Below the pieces are notes generated by a model. That model made no database searches. It was not told where the DNA came from and worked only from the letters and a program-made list of their open reading frames with translations. A DNA stretch of 64,000 nucleotides from CAG-791 sp963593905 (lineage in GTDB: Bacteria > Bacillota > Clostridia > Lachnospirales > Lachnospiraceae). Of this stretch, positions 1 to 8,858 are shown piece after piece. The stretch covers positions 1 to 64,000 of the forward strand of contig CAVBBL010000006.1 in NCBI GenBank assembly GCA_963593905.1, given 5' to 3'. Numbering within the stretch: position 1 is the first letter of the stretch; every line of letters begins with the position of its first letter. The translations under genes and the position numbers were made by a program.

Positions 1-271
1 GCTCAATCAATAATACATCTTCTTCATATAATTTATATCCTATTTTTCTTTTTCGGCATCTATACAGAACTTTCCTGTCTTATCTATGATTTCCCCAATT
101 TTATCAATCTTTTTCCAACGTAATTTACCCCACTGAGGATTTATTTTGCCCTTCTACTTCTTCAAGCACACAATTATAACTGCTTACGTGAAGGATTTCA
201 CAGCATTCAGATATAGAGCCTCCGTATGTCATATTTTTTTAGAGCTCTGTACTTCTTTAGGAGATATTTTG
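1..271. other. AT-rich region without a recognisable gene
   Basis: No convincing gene was found. On the minus strand there are short open stretches (one of about 35 codons, then a lysine-rich stretch), with no ribosome binding site and no family resemblance. They may be decayed sequence next to the intron fragment. Confidence 0.4.
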
Positions 272-379
272 ACCTAGATTCCGCTTCACAACGGACGCCT
301 TAACCTTCGGCTATATTCTTCTCTCTGCCGAGCGGATTCGGGACTTTCACTCGTTAGAAACGTGCGCCGCCAGGCGCAC
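272..379 (-). mobile_element. Group IIC-like intron, 5' domain I fragment
   Basis: Read on the minus strand, the segment starts with GTGCGCC, forms a perfect GTGCGCC/GGCGCAC hairpin, and continues with GTGAAAGTCCCGAA, a GGCAGA block, a TAGCC block, GGCGTCCGT and GGAATCT. This order matches what I remember of domain I of bacterial group IIC introns. After GGAATCT the resemblance stops, so only about 110 nt remain and no reverse transcriptase is present. The 5' end lies a few bases past a terminator hairpin in the same orientation, which is the known insertion preference of class C introns. Confidence 0.7.
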
Positions 380-383
380 CACG

Positions 384-418
384 AAAACAGCCATGCGGTA
401 TTTTCTGCCGCATGGCTG
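384..418 (-). terminator. Rho-independent terminator of the pilus operon
   Basis: An 11-bp perfect stem (CAGCCATGCGG/CCGCATGGCTG) with a 9-nt loop is followed on the minus strand by TTTTCG. It lies about 100 nt past the stop of the last pilin gene, so it most likely ends the pilus transcript. Confidence 0.8.
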
Positions 419-517
419 CTTACTATAATCTCTCAAAATTCTTAAACGAATATCTCAGTTCTAATTTTTGTACTGAACTGCTCACCGAACGCATTAATAC
501 ATACCTGCGTATATACC

Positions 518-1411
518 CTAATCCCTTTTTTCCTTGCGCAGGACGAAGCCTATTGCAAAGATGATCAGGCCTGCGATACAAAGGATTGGCACGGGCCAGT
601 CCAACTGTCCTGTCTGGGGGAGTCTGCCTGCTCCCAGTGTACCTTTATCTCCGCCTCTGTTCCTGGTAGCATCCAATCTGCCCTTATCGTTCACGTCTGT
701 TGTGGGCGTGACCGGTGTGGTAGGCGTTGTCGGTGTCGCGGGTGTAGTGGGCGTCGTCGGCGTCGTGGGAGTGGTCGGCGTGGTGGGGGTGGTCGGTGTC
801 GTCGGCGTATCCGGCGTAGGCGGTGTCTCCGGCGGCCTATTGTAGGTGCTGGTGCCCATCTTAGGTGTAGCATCGATGTTATAATTCCAGCTGCCATCCT
901 TTGCCATAGGCACTGACACCAGGAAGGTCTTTACCGCACTGTACTTATCTGCCGTCTTGTTCTGTACCAGGAGGTACAAACCCAGAGACAGATTACTGAA
1001 TCCTGCCCTTCCGTTGCCGTCAATAACTGCCGTGGTCTTCGCTGCACCGGATGAAATCCTGCTTTGCAATTTTCCCGGCAGTGTACTGTCCGAAAGATTA
1101 CCGAGACTGATGCCGCAATTTTCAAAGCCGTTGACGTAAACGTAGCTTAGGTTCGCATTGTCCCGCTGCACTGTGGCCACCTTATAGAGAGTGATCTCGC
1201 CTCCGGGCACTGCCTTTTTTGTGGCACTGTCCCGGAAATAGACCGTGATCGATCCCTTCGCATCCATCTGCAGGGAGTCCGCTGTGGGCTGGGCCGCCGC
1301 CTGCACGGCTGCAGCCGGCAGCACCACCGATGCCGTAACCGGCATGGTCACTCCCAGGGCAGCTGCCCCTGCTATTGCTGCTATTTTATGCAGAATTCGC
1401 TTTTTCACCAT
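518..1411 (-). CDS. LPQTG-anchored minor (basal) pilin
   Basis: Small cell-wall-anchored pilin of about 297 residues. A Sec signal peptide with basic MVKKR start and a hydrophobic Ala-rich core ends near residue 40. One pilin or CnaB-like domain follows (about 45-190, with a GLYLLVQ strand typical of SpaA-like folds). Then comes a proline/threonine stalk made of TPT-type repeats, and finally LPQTG, a transmembrane segment and a basic KEKRD tail for sortase anchoring. ATG at 1411 is preferred over GTG at 1417 because AGGAAGGTGAGC precedes it at good distance. It is the last gene of the pilus cluster, the usual place for a basal subunit that a sortase attaches to the wall. The basal role is inferred from small size and the stalk. 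Confidence 0.85.
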   Translation of the reverse strand: MVKKRILHKIAAIAGAAALGVTMPVTASVVLPAAAVQAAAQPTADSLQMDAKGSITVYFRDSATKKAVPGGEITLYKVATVQRDNANLSYVYVNGFENCGISLGNLSDSTLPGKLQSRISSGAAKTTAVIDGNGRAGFSNLSLGLYLLVQNKTADKYSAVKTFLVSVPMAKDGSWNYNIDATPKMGTSTYNRPPETPPTPDTPTTPTTPTTPTTPTTPTTPTTPATPTTPTTPVTPTTDVNDKGRLDATRNRGGDKGTLGAGRLPQTGQLDWPVPILCIAGLIIFAIGFVLRKEKRD

Positions 1412-1425
1412 GCTCACCTTCCTAC

Positions 1426-1444
1426 GCCGCAGACAGGCTGCGGC
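1426..1444 (-). promoter_or_regulatory. GC-rich hairpin just upstream of the minor pilin RBS
   Basis: A perfect 7-bp stem GCCGCAG/CTGCGGC with a 5-nt loop is followed within a few bases by the AGGAAGG ribosome binding site. The same stem sequence occurs in the mosaic hairpin elements at 39 and 47 kb and before metQ. It may stabilise the mRNA or gate translation. Confidence 0.5.
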
Positions 1445-1557
1445 AACCCAATGACGCTGTCTCGCACCAGCACTTTTTATTTCTTGTTTCTACTTCCTGA
1501 AGCTGTTTCTTAAATCTTACTGCTATTTCCTAAATCCTGTTGCTATTTCTTTTTATC

Positions 1558-4500
1558 TTATTGCTCTTTTTTGCGGCTTTTCTTTGTCACCCACAACCCT
1601 GCTGCGCCTGCAGTCAGTATACCGCCGGTTACATAGATGGGCATCACGCCGACACCGCCGGTCTTGGGAAGGGTGTAGAGCTTGCTGTCAGGACTGTTGG
1701 TGATGGTGATGAAGTCACCGTCCTCTTGCAGTTTAAACTCTGTTCCCTCTGTGATCTCGCTGCCATTTAACTTATAAACAGCTTTGTATCCGTCCGTCTT
1801 CTCTTCTGTCAGTGTGTAGGTGATGTAATCCTCTACTTCCAGATTCTCCCACAAATAGTACCACTCATTTTCATTGCTCAGCACTTGCTTTGAAAGCACG
1901 GTTTGATGTGTCTTCTGCAGGGATTCCGCACCAGTAACTTCTTTCCATACATAGTTCTGTGCATAGGTACCGCTGACATCCTGATTGATCTCCAATGTTA
2001 TATCACCTGTGATATTGCTGATTACAGTCTTGCCTTCGCTATCACTATACGTGATTGTGCCATTGGTACTTGTCGAACCCGAATATCCGGACAGCTTCAC
2101 CGTGTTTGTCGCTCCCTGCGGCACTTCTACAACACACTGCGTACTGCTGTTTCCATTCACCGTAATCTTGTACATTGCCGGTGTATGCTTGGTCAGTGTC
2201 ACTGTAATTTTGGGCTGTTTCTCCAAATCTGTATAGGTTGTAATTTTATTTCCGTTGCTGTCCATCCAGATCTTTTGAACACTCAGTTCACCCGTGGTGA
2301 CTTTCGTTTTATCCCGTTCATTAAAGCGCTCGATATCGATATTTCCATATCCTGTCGTGGTAATTTTACCGGTGGTTTCATCTGTTGTCTGCGTAATGGG
2401 TGTCATCTGGTATAACGTCACATTTTGTTTGTTATACGAGCTATCACCGGCTATAGTATCCGGCAAATTGTATGTATCACCTTCTGCATAAGCCAGGAAA
2501 TAAATCGGTGTAGGATCCAGAATATAATTTGCAGGTGCTGTAGTCTCCGTCAGCCTATAAAGCGTCTTTCGTTTGATCGTGGTAGATACTTTTCCGCTTT
2601 CCGGCGTCGTCAGCGTGCTGCTAGTGGTATTTGAAGCTGTATCAGACTGCATCTGATTTGTGACAGTGCCTGCATCAGCCCATTTTCCGTTAGCCTCGTC
2701 ATATTCTTCCAACTTAAATACGGCATTGCCAAGGAGTGTGGCATACTGACTCTTATCCCGCTTCCAAATCGTAAGCGTATACTTGTCAGTGTAAAGAATA
2801 CCGGAAGTGCTATGCTCCAATGTCTTTGTACAATCATCGCCCTTCCATTCACTTTGCCCATGAAGGGTAACTGAATTCGTTACCTGCGTATCTGTAGCAA
2901 ATTCCTGGCTTATGCTGTACTTAGCTACCAATACACAAGCCTTGCCATCCGGAATCAATGCTTTAAAGGTACCGGCATCCGCATCATAATGGTAATGCCC
3001 TTCCTGCGTCGGATCTGCCTCATCTGCAGTCATATTCTGAATTATTGTTCCTGCTGTATAGGAAATATTACCGCTTGTGTCTGTCTCCTTCCTCGCTGTA
3101 TACATTGCCAGACTCTCCAGCTTTATGTAGGACTGAAGAACACCTGCCTTAATGGTATCTGTCACCGTCAGCGAATCACCGCCATTTAATTTGCTTCCTT
3201 CTGCATTCAGGATAATCTCATAGGTCAGAATTCGAAGATCCTTGTCATAACTGACATATTTCTTCTTTACCACCGTTCTGGTCACTGTCTGAGTATACGT
3301 GGCACTCTGTTTGTTACCATTGTACTCTATTTCTGCCGTATTGGTGAAGTCCTTTGAGGTTTCTGTATCCTTGAAGAAATCATCCGGAAGTTGTGTCTTA
3401 TATGAAATATCAATTCTTCCGGTGTTATACGCTGCAGGAATCTTAATTACCAGTTTTCCATTCTCGTAAGAATAAGTTATTTTGCCAGTTATATCCTTCC
3501 AATATTCTGCCTTGACAACTAAAGATCCTTCCACAAAGGTCATGCCATCTTTGATCTCATCTGTAATCACCAGATCGATATTCTTCAATGCATCCTTACC
3601 ACTCTTATTTACATTGACATACCAAGTCAGTGTATTTTCACCGGGATTCAGCGTAGTATTCCCCTTGTTTTCGGTACTATGTTCACCATTTCCGCTATGC
3701 TTTCTTATGATGTCATGATCTTCCAACACATAAGCAATTTCCTTGCTTGCATTCCTTGTCTGATCCATGAATTTAAAGTAATTTGTGTAAGTATTCCTAG
3801 CACCTATGGAGAAGGATGAAAGATCACCGGTTGTCTCATATTCAATTGTCACAGGTCCCGTTATGTCAGCTGTAAATTTAATCTGAAACAGCCCAACATC
3901 CACGCCATTTTCTGTTTTACTGAATGATGTTATTTCATAACCGGAAGTAATCTCATTGCCACTAGCATCATAAAGCTTGACAGCATTTCTCTGTTCATCC
4001 GTCATATGCATGTATGCATACGCTGCGTTGTCCTTCCAATAAGAATTTCCCCAGTCTTCATAAATCAGTCCACTGCTTATCTTTGATACATTGATTGTAG
4101 ACTTCCATTTAAGAAGCACAATATCCTTCCCGTCTGCCGTGGAAAATTGACTTGAGACAAATTCCTTCTTCAGCAAATCGTTATTGGTGATGGTCTCCTT
4201 ATCTGTAGATTCACCGTCTACACCGCCTTCTCCGTGCGCTGTATTCTCAACTTCAATTCCTTCCAACGGAATAGAGGATACATCTTTTACTTTGGTCTTA
4301 TAGACAATTGTGTATGAGTATTGTCCCTTAGGCAGCGTGCAGGAGAGAAGTTGTGTATCCTGGTCATAGGTATAGTCAATTTTGGTACTCGTTTCCTTAC
4401 CATCCGGCGTATACTGCGTGATGGTCACACCATCTTCCACTAATTCCAGCTTATCAGGTATATAATCTGTGAATTTTGTCTCTTTTTGCAGGTCAGCAAC

Positions 4501-7500
4501 CACACTACCTTTATTGACTGTGACGGTGTAGGTAACGAAGATATCTCCATCTTTATTTGTTACGTTACCATTCTTCTCAATCTTGCTTACCTTCACATTC
4601 TTCCAGATTTCTGAACTATAATCTTTGTTCTTGTAGGTTATTGTGGCCTTGTTTCCTACATTGCTGCTGATACTGGCATCTTCTCCAAATTTCTGGGAGC
4701 TCTTTACCCGATAGGTAATCTTGTAAGTGCCTGCTTCCACTTTTCCGTCGGAATTAGTGCTTGCAATGGATAAAACAGCCTTTAATCCACTGTCCGTAGT
4801 CTCGGTACTCTTCATTGTCACTGTTACATTGGCTGACGAACCGTCCGATTTTGTAACAGTAATGTTATCCCCTTGCTTACTTACAAATTCGAAGCCTTTC
4901 CCAGACAGGTGATCCGTCATTTCGATGGGGCCTTCAATACCATTTTTACTATTGACCGTCATCATTACTGTATAGTCAATATAGACATAACCATCACTGC
5001 CCAAAGAAAGCTCACTTGCCTCCTTTTTTATTTCGAGAGCTTTCTGATCTGTATCATCCTCTGTTATTTTGATATCACCTTTCCATTGACCAATCTGGAT
5101 TGTCTCTGTTTTTCCTCCATCCGGAATGTCACTTATATTCCACTTAAATTCAAAATCCAGTGCTCCATGTACATTATCTCCGGCATTATTTACATAACTT
5201 TCATAAACTGACAATACAATGTTCCAATGTCCCTGTGCATCCTTTTCAAATGTATACGTACCAACCTGGTTGCCACTGTCTAAAAGGTAATGGGTGGTTC
5301 CATCATTGAACGCACTGCAGTCAATATTATCCGGCAATGTGATGTAGCACTTGTTATTATTATTTTTAAGACTGTTTGTCGGAAGATTGTTAAATTCCAG
5401 ACAGCCTCTCACTTTGTCCGTCGTGAGGAACTCTGTGGCATCCTGCCAAGTGTTATTTACTATCTTCTGGAATACGACACTCGTAATATACTGGCTTAAA
5501 TCTGCACCATAAGCAGAATCCATCACCTTAATCTGATTGTCATGATTTTCTACCGGCAGTTCGCAGTAGCCTGCGATGTTGCCATCAGAAGTATCATAGC
5601 TGTTCTCCTGCACGCTGTCAGCGCCGTCGCCGTTGGGACGATTGCCTTCGATGACGGAGATAGTGCTGCCGGAAATGCTGCTGACAATACCCATGTGGTC
5701 ATTGCCGTCGTTAAAGAACACCAGATCGCCTGCCTTGACGCAGTTCGATTCGCTGGCATCCCACCACAACTCTGCGCTCTGCACATTGGAAATCCATGCC
5801 TGTACGCCACTGTTTGTAGGCACGTCCGTAATCTGTGCGTAGTGGAGGCAGAAGGCTGTAAAGAAGGTACCCCAATCACCGTAGGGATTGCCGTACCACT
5901 CGCCGTAACGGGTGTATCCTCTGTGGGACTCCTCATCGTAGTTCCGGGTGCTCTCGGTGTAGCCCAGCTGAGATCTGGCTACAGAAATCAGATCCGCTGC
6001 TCTGTCTCCGGACAGGCTCGGGATGGTTTTTTCCCAGTCTGCTGCAGTCTCTACATCTGCGTTCTTATCGATCAGGCAGGCAGAGGTATGCTTGTGCTCT
6101 GTCTTTTCACACACGAGCTTGTAGGTGCTGTAGCAATCGATAGTGTGGTGATGTCTGCCGTCATTGACGCTGTCTGCAGAGGAAGCGCTCTCCGTCTTCG
6201 CGGTGTCCGCAGAGGCAGATGTTCCAGCATCGGTGTTCTCGGCGGAGCTTGATGCGGATGCGCTGGCATCCGTGGTCTCGCCGGAACTGCTTGCAGACGC
6301 ATTCGCATTAGTGGTCTCGCCGGAGACTGATGCAGATGCATTGGCATCGGTGGTCTCGCCGGAACCTGATGTGGACGCATTGGCATTCTCATTAGAGTCG
6401 GCTGTCGTATTGTTATCTGTTGCTGTAGAGGCTCCCGCATTGCTGCCGGTTCCTGCATTCTCTGTATTGGTATTGGTGTTGGTACTACTGTTTTCTGTGG
6501 CTGCTGCGCTGCTGTTATTCTCAGCCGTTGTAGTGTTATCCACGGATGTGGTATTTTCTGCAGGAGCAGTGCTTTCTGCAGATGTGTTGTTATCTGCAGG
6601 CTGTGTTACCTGTGCCGTCTGCTGGAAAGCAGCCTCTGCCTCTGCCAGCTGCGCGCGCAGTTCCTCCAGTTTCTTAGCTTTTTCGTCCTTAGCCTGCTGA
6701 ATCTCCTCTTCAGACATCGGAACCATCTGGCCTTCTTCATAGCCGCAGATCAAAGTCTTCTCCGTAGTAGTCTGCGCTTCGATCGTCTTCTCTGTTTTAC
6801 AGCTGTCATCATGCGTGTGCTCATCCTGGCCGCAGGTCAGTGTCTTCTCCTCACTGCCCTCTTCCTGGGTATAGCACTCATCACTATGGGTATGCTCAGA
6901 CTTGCCGCAGGTAATCTCCGTCTCGGTTTTAGCCGGCTCGGTCTCTACCGTCTTCTCCTCATAGCAGGCATCCGTATGATGATGCTCCTTCTGCGTGGGA
7001 ATCTCCTGATTTTCCAGCTCTGTGATCTGCTTATTCAGCTCCTCGATGCGGGATGCATTGGAGGAATCTGTGCCGGTATTGCCGCTGTTGTCAGAGGAGC
7101 CTGTATTGGAATCAGCGGAAGAAGTGTTTCCACCGTTATTGGTATTGCTGTCTGACGCAGTGCCGCTGCCGGATGCAGAGCTGTTACTAGATGTGCTGCT
7201 GTCAGTTATACCACTCGTACCGGCAGAAGAAGCGCTCTCTGCAGTCCCGGAAGTATCTTTTCCATTGGCCGCATCATAGGCCGCTGCCGCTGCTGCATCA
7301 ATAATCTGCCCCTCTGTAAAGCCACAAATCAGGTCCGCCTCATTTACTTCATAGCAGCCCTCTTTCAGGGAGTGCTCATGTTCCTCCAGGCCGCATACAT
7401 AGTCAGCATCCCCAGACATAGCCACGCCGGTTCTGTGAAGCTGCCAGTTCACAATCAGCACGGTGATCAGGGCAAGGACACCCACCACCGACGCATAGCG

Positions 7501-7572
7501 GCAGAAGTGCTTGTGCTCCTTTTGAAACTTATGAAGATATTCCTGCATAGTATTTTTCATAACAGCCCCCAT
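1558..7572 (-). CDS. Giant LPKTG surface adhesin (pilus tip candidate)
   Basis: 2004-residue surface protein. A signal-anchor segment lies near residues 25-45. Next come Cys/His repeats of the form CG-x2-EH-x-H-x3-CY in several copies, Ser/Thr/Asn/Ala-rich linkers, a short charged coiled coil (about 300-330), then an NlpC/P60-CHAP-like domain (about 520-650). More than a thousand residues of beta-rich Cna/SpaA-like repeats follow, ending in LPKTG, a transmembrane helix and KKSRKKEQ. In the CHAP-like domain the expected cysteine after DW is glycine (GDWGTFF), so peptidoglycan cleavage is doubtful. The start codon overlaps the stop of the coiled-coil gene (TAATG), implying coupled translation. 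Size and position suggest the pilus tip or a long separate adhesin; ligand unknown. Confidence 0.85.
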   Translation of the reverse strand: MGAVMKNTMQEYLHKFQKEHKHFCRYASVVGVLALITVLIVNWQLHRTGVAMSGDADYVCGLEEHEHSLKEGCYEVNEADLICGFTEGQIIDAAAAAAYDAANGKDTSGTAESASSAGTSGITDSSTSSNSSASGSGTASDSNTNNGGNTSSADSNTGSSDNSGNTGTDSSNASRIEELNKQITELENQEIPTQKEHHHTDACYEEKTVETEPAKTETEITCGKSEHTHSDECYTQEEGSEEKTLTCGQDEHTHDDSCKTEKTIEAQTTTEKTLICGYEEGQMVPMSEEEIQQAKDEKAKKLEELRAQLAEAEAAFQQTAQVTQPADNNTSAESTAPAENTTSVDNTTTAENNSSAAATENSSTNTNTNTENAGTGSNAGASTATDNNTTADSNENANASTSGSGETTDANASASVSGETTNANASASSSGETTDASASASSSAENTDAGTSASADTAKTESASSADSVNDGRHHHTIDCYSTYKLVCEKTEHKHTSACLIDKNADVETAADWEKTIPSLSGDRAADLISVARSQLGYTESTRNYDEESHRGYTRYGEWYGNPYGDWGTFFTAFCLHYAQITDVPTNSGVQAWISNVQSAELWWDASESNCVKAGDLVFFNDGNDHMGIVSSISGSTISVIEGNRPNGDGADSVQENSYDTSDGNIAGYCELPVENHDNQIKVMDSAYGADLSQYITSVVFQKIVNNTWQDATEFLTTDKVRGCLEFNNLPTNSLKNNNNKCYITLPDNIDCSAFNDGTTHYLLDSGNQVGTYTFEKDAQGHWNIVLSVYESYVNNAGDNVHGALDFEFKWNISDIPDGGKTETIQIGQWKGDIKITEDDTDQKALEIKKEASELSLGSDGYVYIDYTVMMTVNSKNGIEGPIEMTDHLSGKGFEFVSKQGDNITVTKSDGSSANVTVTMKSTETTDSGLKAVLSIASTNSDGKVEAGTYKITYRVKSSQKFGEDASISSNVGNKATITYKNKDYSSEIWKNVKVSKIEKNGNVTNKDGDIFVTYTVTVNKGSVVADLQKETKFTDYIPDKLELVEDGVTITQYTPDGKETSTKIDYTYDQDTQLLSCTLPKGQYSYTIVYKTKVKDVSSIPLEGIEVENTAHGEGGVDGESTDKETITNNDLLKKEFVSSQFSTADGKDIVLLKWKSTINVSKISSGLIYEDWGNSYWKDNAAYAYMHMTDEQRNAVKLYDASGNEITSGYEITSFSKTENGVDVGLFQIKFTADITGPVTIEYETTGDLSSFSIGARNTYTNYFKFMDQTRNASKEIAYVLEDHDIIRKHSGNGEHSTENKGNTTLNPGENTLTWYVNVNKSGKDALKNIDLVITDEIKDGMTFVEGSLVVKAEYWKDITGKITYSYENGKLVIKIPAAYNTGRIDISYKTQLPDDFFKDTETSKDFTNTAEIEYNGNKQSATYTQTVTRTVVKKKYVSYDKDLRILTYEIILNAEGSKLNGGDSLTVTDTIKAGVLQSYIKLESLAMYTARKETDTSGNISYTAGTIIQNMTADEADPTQEGHYHYDADAGTFKALIPDGKACVLVAKYSISQEFATDTQVTNSVTLHGQSEWKGDDCTKTLEHSTSGILYTDKYTLTIWKRDKSQYATLLGNAVFKLEEYDEANGKWADAGTVTNQMQSDTASNTTSSTLTTPESGKVSTTIKRKTLYRLTETTAPANYILDPTPIYFLAYAEGDTYNLPDTIAGDSSYNKQNVTLYQMTPITQTTDETTGKITTTGYGNIDIERFNERDKTKVTTGELSVQKIWMDSNGNKITTYTDLEKQPKITVTLTKHTPAMYKITVNGNSSTQCVVEVPQGATNTVKLSGYSGSTSTNGTITYSDSEGKTVISNITGDITLEINQDVSGTYAQNYVWKEVTGAESLQKTHQTVLSKQVLSNENEWYYLWENLEVEDYITYTLTEEKTDGYKAVYKLNGSEITEGTEFKLQEDGDFITITNSPDSKLYTLPKTGGVGVMPIYVTGGILTAGAAGLWVTKKSRKKEQ

Positions 7573-7988
7573 TAATTCTCAGAATCATGGTTAATGTTTG
7601 CTTTGGCGATTGCCTCTCTGACGGCCTGCTCTGCTTCCTTTGTAATCCTGTCTGCTTTCTGCCTGGCCTCTTCTATAATCTGCGCAGCCTCCTGATCTGC
7701 TTTCTCCCGAATCTCTCTGGAATAATCCTCCTGATCCGGTATAGCTGCTCGAATGTCTTCTCTGTATGCCTCTGCTGCAGCCTCCGCATCGTCATAGACT
7801 CCGTGAAGCTTCATACATGCTTCCGCAATAGATTCTGCTTCCTGCATCGTAGCCTGTCGTCTGCTCAGTTCCTGCTGCAGTGCCTGATTATCCTGTCGCT
7901 GCTGACGCTGGCTGAGTTTCAATGCGTAAATGATCTCGATCAGTTCCGCCCGGCTCAGCTTCTGTAATCCCTTATCAGCCACGGGCAC
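7572..7988 (-). CDS. Coiled-coil protein of the pilus cluster, paralogue 2
   Basis: 138-residue soluble, strongly helical protein with no signal or membrane segment. The N-terminus (LQKLSRAELIEIIYAL) is clearly related to that of the protein at 12,282-12,785 (LRKMSKEELIEIIRKL), and both continue into Gln/Glu-rich coiled coil and an Ala/Lys/Glu helix. Start codons are GTG: GTG at 7988 sits very close to GGAGG, while in-frame GTG at 7982 has better spacing, so the protein may be two residues shorter. Its stop overlaps the adhesin start. I know of no proven function; a cytoplasmic scaffold or regulator for the secretion or sortase assembly is possible. Confidence 0.75.
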   Translation of the reverse strand: MPVADKGLQKLSRAELIEIIYALKLSQRQQRQDNQALQQELSRRQATMQEAESIAEACMKLHGVYDDAEAAAEAYREDIRAAIPDQEDYSREIREKADQEAAQIIEEARQKADRITKEAEQAVREAIAKANINHDSEN

Positions 7989-8102
7989 TCACCTCCGTCT
8001 GAATTGTTTTCTTCTGCCGTATGTGCTTTTATATATGCTTTGATGATTTGCAGTTTCCATGAAATCCTTGCATCTATGAACTCCATGGGATTGTTTACCT
8101 TA

Positions 8103-8747
8103 CTATTTATCCTGACTGCGCCATGCCGATTCCTTTAACTTACAGCGCACGGCGCATCTGGTCCTGCCGCCGGCATTACAAGTAAAGAGGGTCATGTCCC
8201 AGTCGTCCGACTGTGAATCCGTGGTCATTTCCTCGATCTGGGTAGGCTGCAGAGTCTCCACACTGGAAACCTCGTAGATCCACACTTCTCCTTCCATATC
8301 GGTAAAGTCCACCTCATCCCCTTCGGCAAGCTGCTTGATGGGGCTGAAGTGTCTGGCGTAGTTATGGCCTGCAATCACCAAATCCCTGGTAAAAACAGAG
8401 CCGCTGTAGCGACCGGGGGCAATCTTTAATCCCTCGTAGCTCCACTGTGCCATCACCGGCAATTCCAGTTCCAGAGAAGGCACGGACACATAACCGATAT
8501 AGTCGTAGCCGTCTATGCTGACTACCGTCATCTCCCGATTCTGATCCTCCGGTGCCTCCTGGGCCGGGTCCTCCGGTTCCCTGGCCGTCAGCTCTGTCAG
8601 TACCTGTGCGGATGCCTCTTCAGCGCGCTTAGCATCCCATTGGTTATAGAGGAAAAGTCCCAGGGACGATACCACCAGCAGTGCACCCAGAATCATGCAT
8701 ACCAGACCGATCCGGGATTTCGTCTTATGCTTTCTTCGTGTACTCAC
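8103..8747 (-). CDS. Sortase (second sortase of the pilus cluster)
   Basis: 214-residue membrane-anchored transpeptidase. One N-terminal transmembrane helix (about 14-36) and an acidic linker precede the sortase beta-barrel. The catalytic histidine is in VIAGHNY, the cysteine in TLFTC, and the arginine in the following GRTRCAVRC stretch. It lacks the long lid and C-terminal membrane helix of class C enzymes, so it probably anchors finished fibres or the big adhesin to the wall instead of polymerising pilin. Start is GTG with AGGT upstream. A good promoter lies about 45 nt upstream, so this gene may start a second transcription unit with the coiled-coil protein, adhesin and minor pilin. Exact class is uncertain. 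Confidence 0.9.
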   Translation of the reverse strand: MSTRRKHKTKSRIGLVCMILGALLVVSSLGLFLYNQWDAKRAEEASAQVLTELTAREPEDPAQEAPEDQNREMTVVSIDGYDYIGYVSVPSLELELPVMAQWSYEGLKIAPGRYSGSVFTRDLVIAGHNYARHFSPIKQLAEGDEVDFTDMEGEVWIYEVSSVETLQPTQIEEMTTDSQSDDWDMTLFTCNAGGRTRCAVRCKLKESAWRSQDK

Positions 8748-8792
8748 TATTGTTCTACCTGTTGGTTTATTTTCACATTATTTTGCAACTAT

Positions 8793-8821
8793 ATTATACC
8801 ATACATAGAGGGAAATTGCAG
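8793..8821 (-). promoter_or_regulatory. Internal promoter before the second sortase
   Basis: On the minus strand: -35 CTGCAA, 17-nt spacer, extended -10 TGGTATAAT. It would drive the sortase, coiled-coil, adhesin and minor pilin genes separately from the upstream pilin genes. Confidence 0.55.
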
Positions 8822-8858
8822 TGTTCACGCTGGTTTCTTTAGGATATCTGTACTTTTT

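Noticed and set aside
6164..6700. 178-codon open frame on the plus strand inside the adhesin gene
   Set aside because: It mirrors the Ser/Ala/Thr-rich low-complexity region of the adhesin; composition alone explains the open frame, and no ribosome binding site is present.
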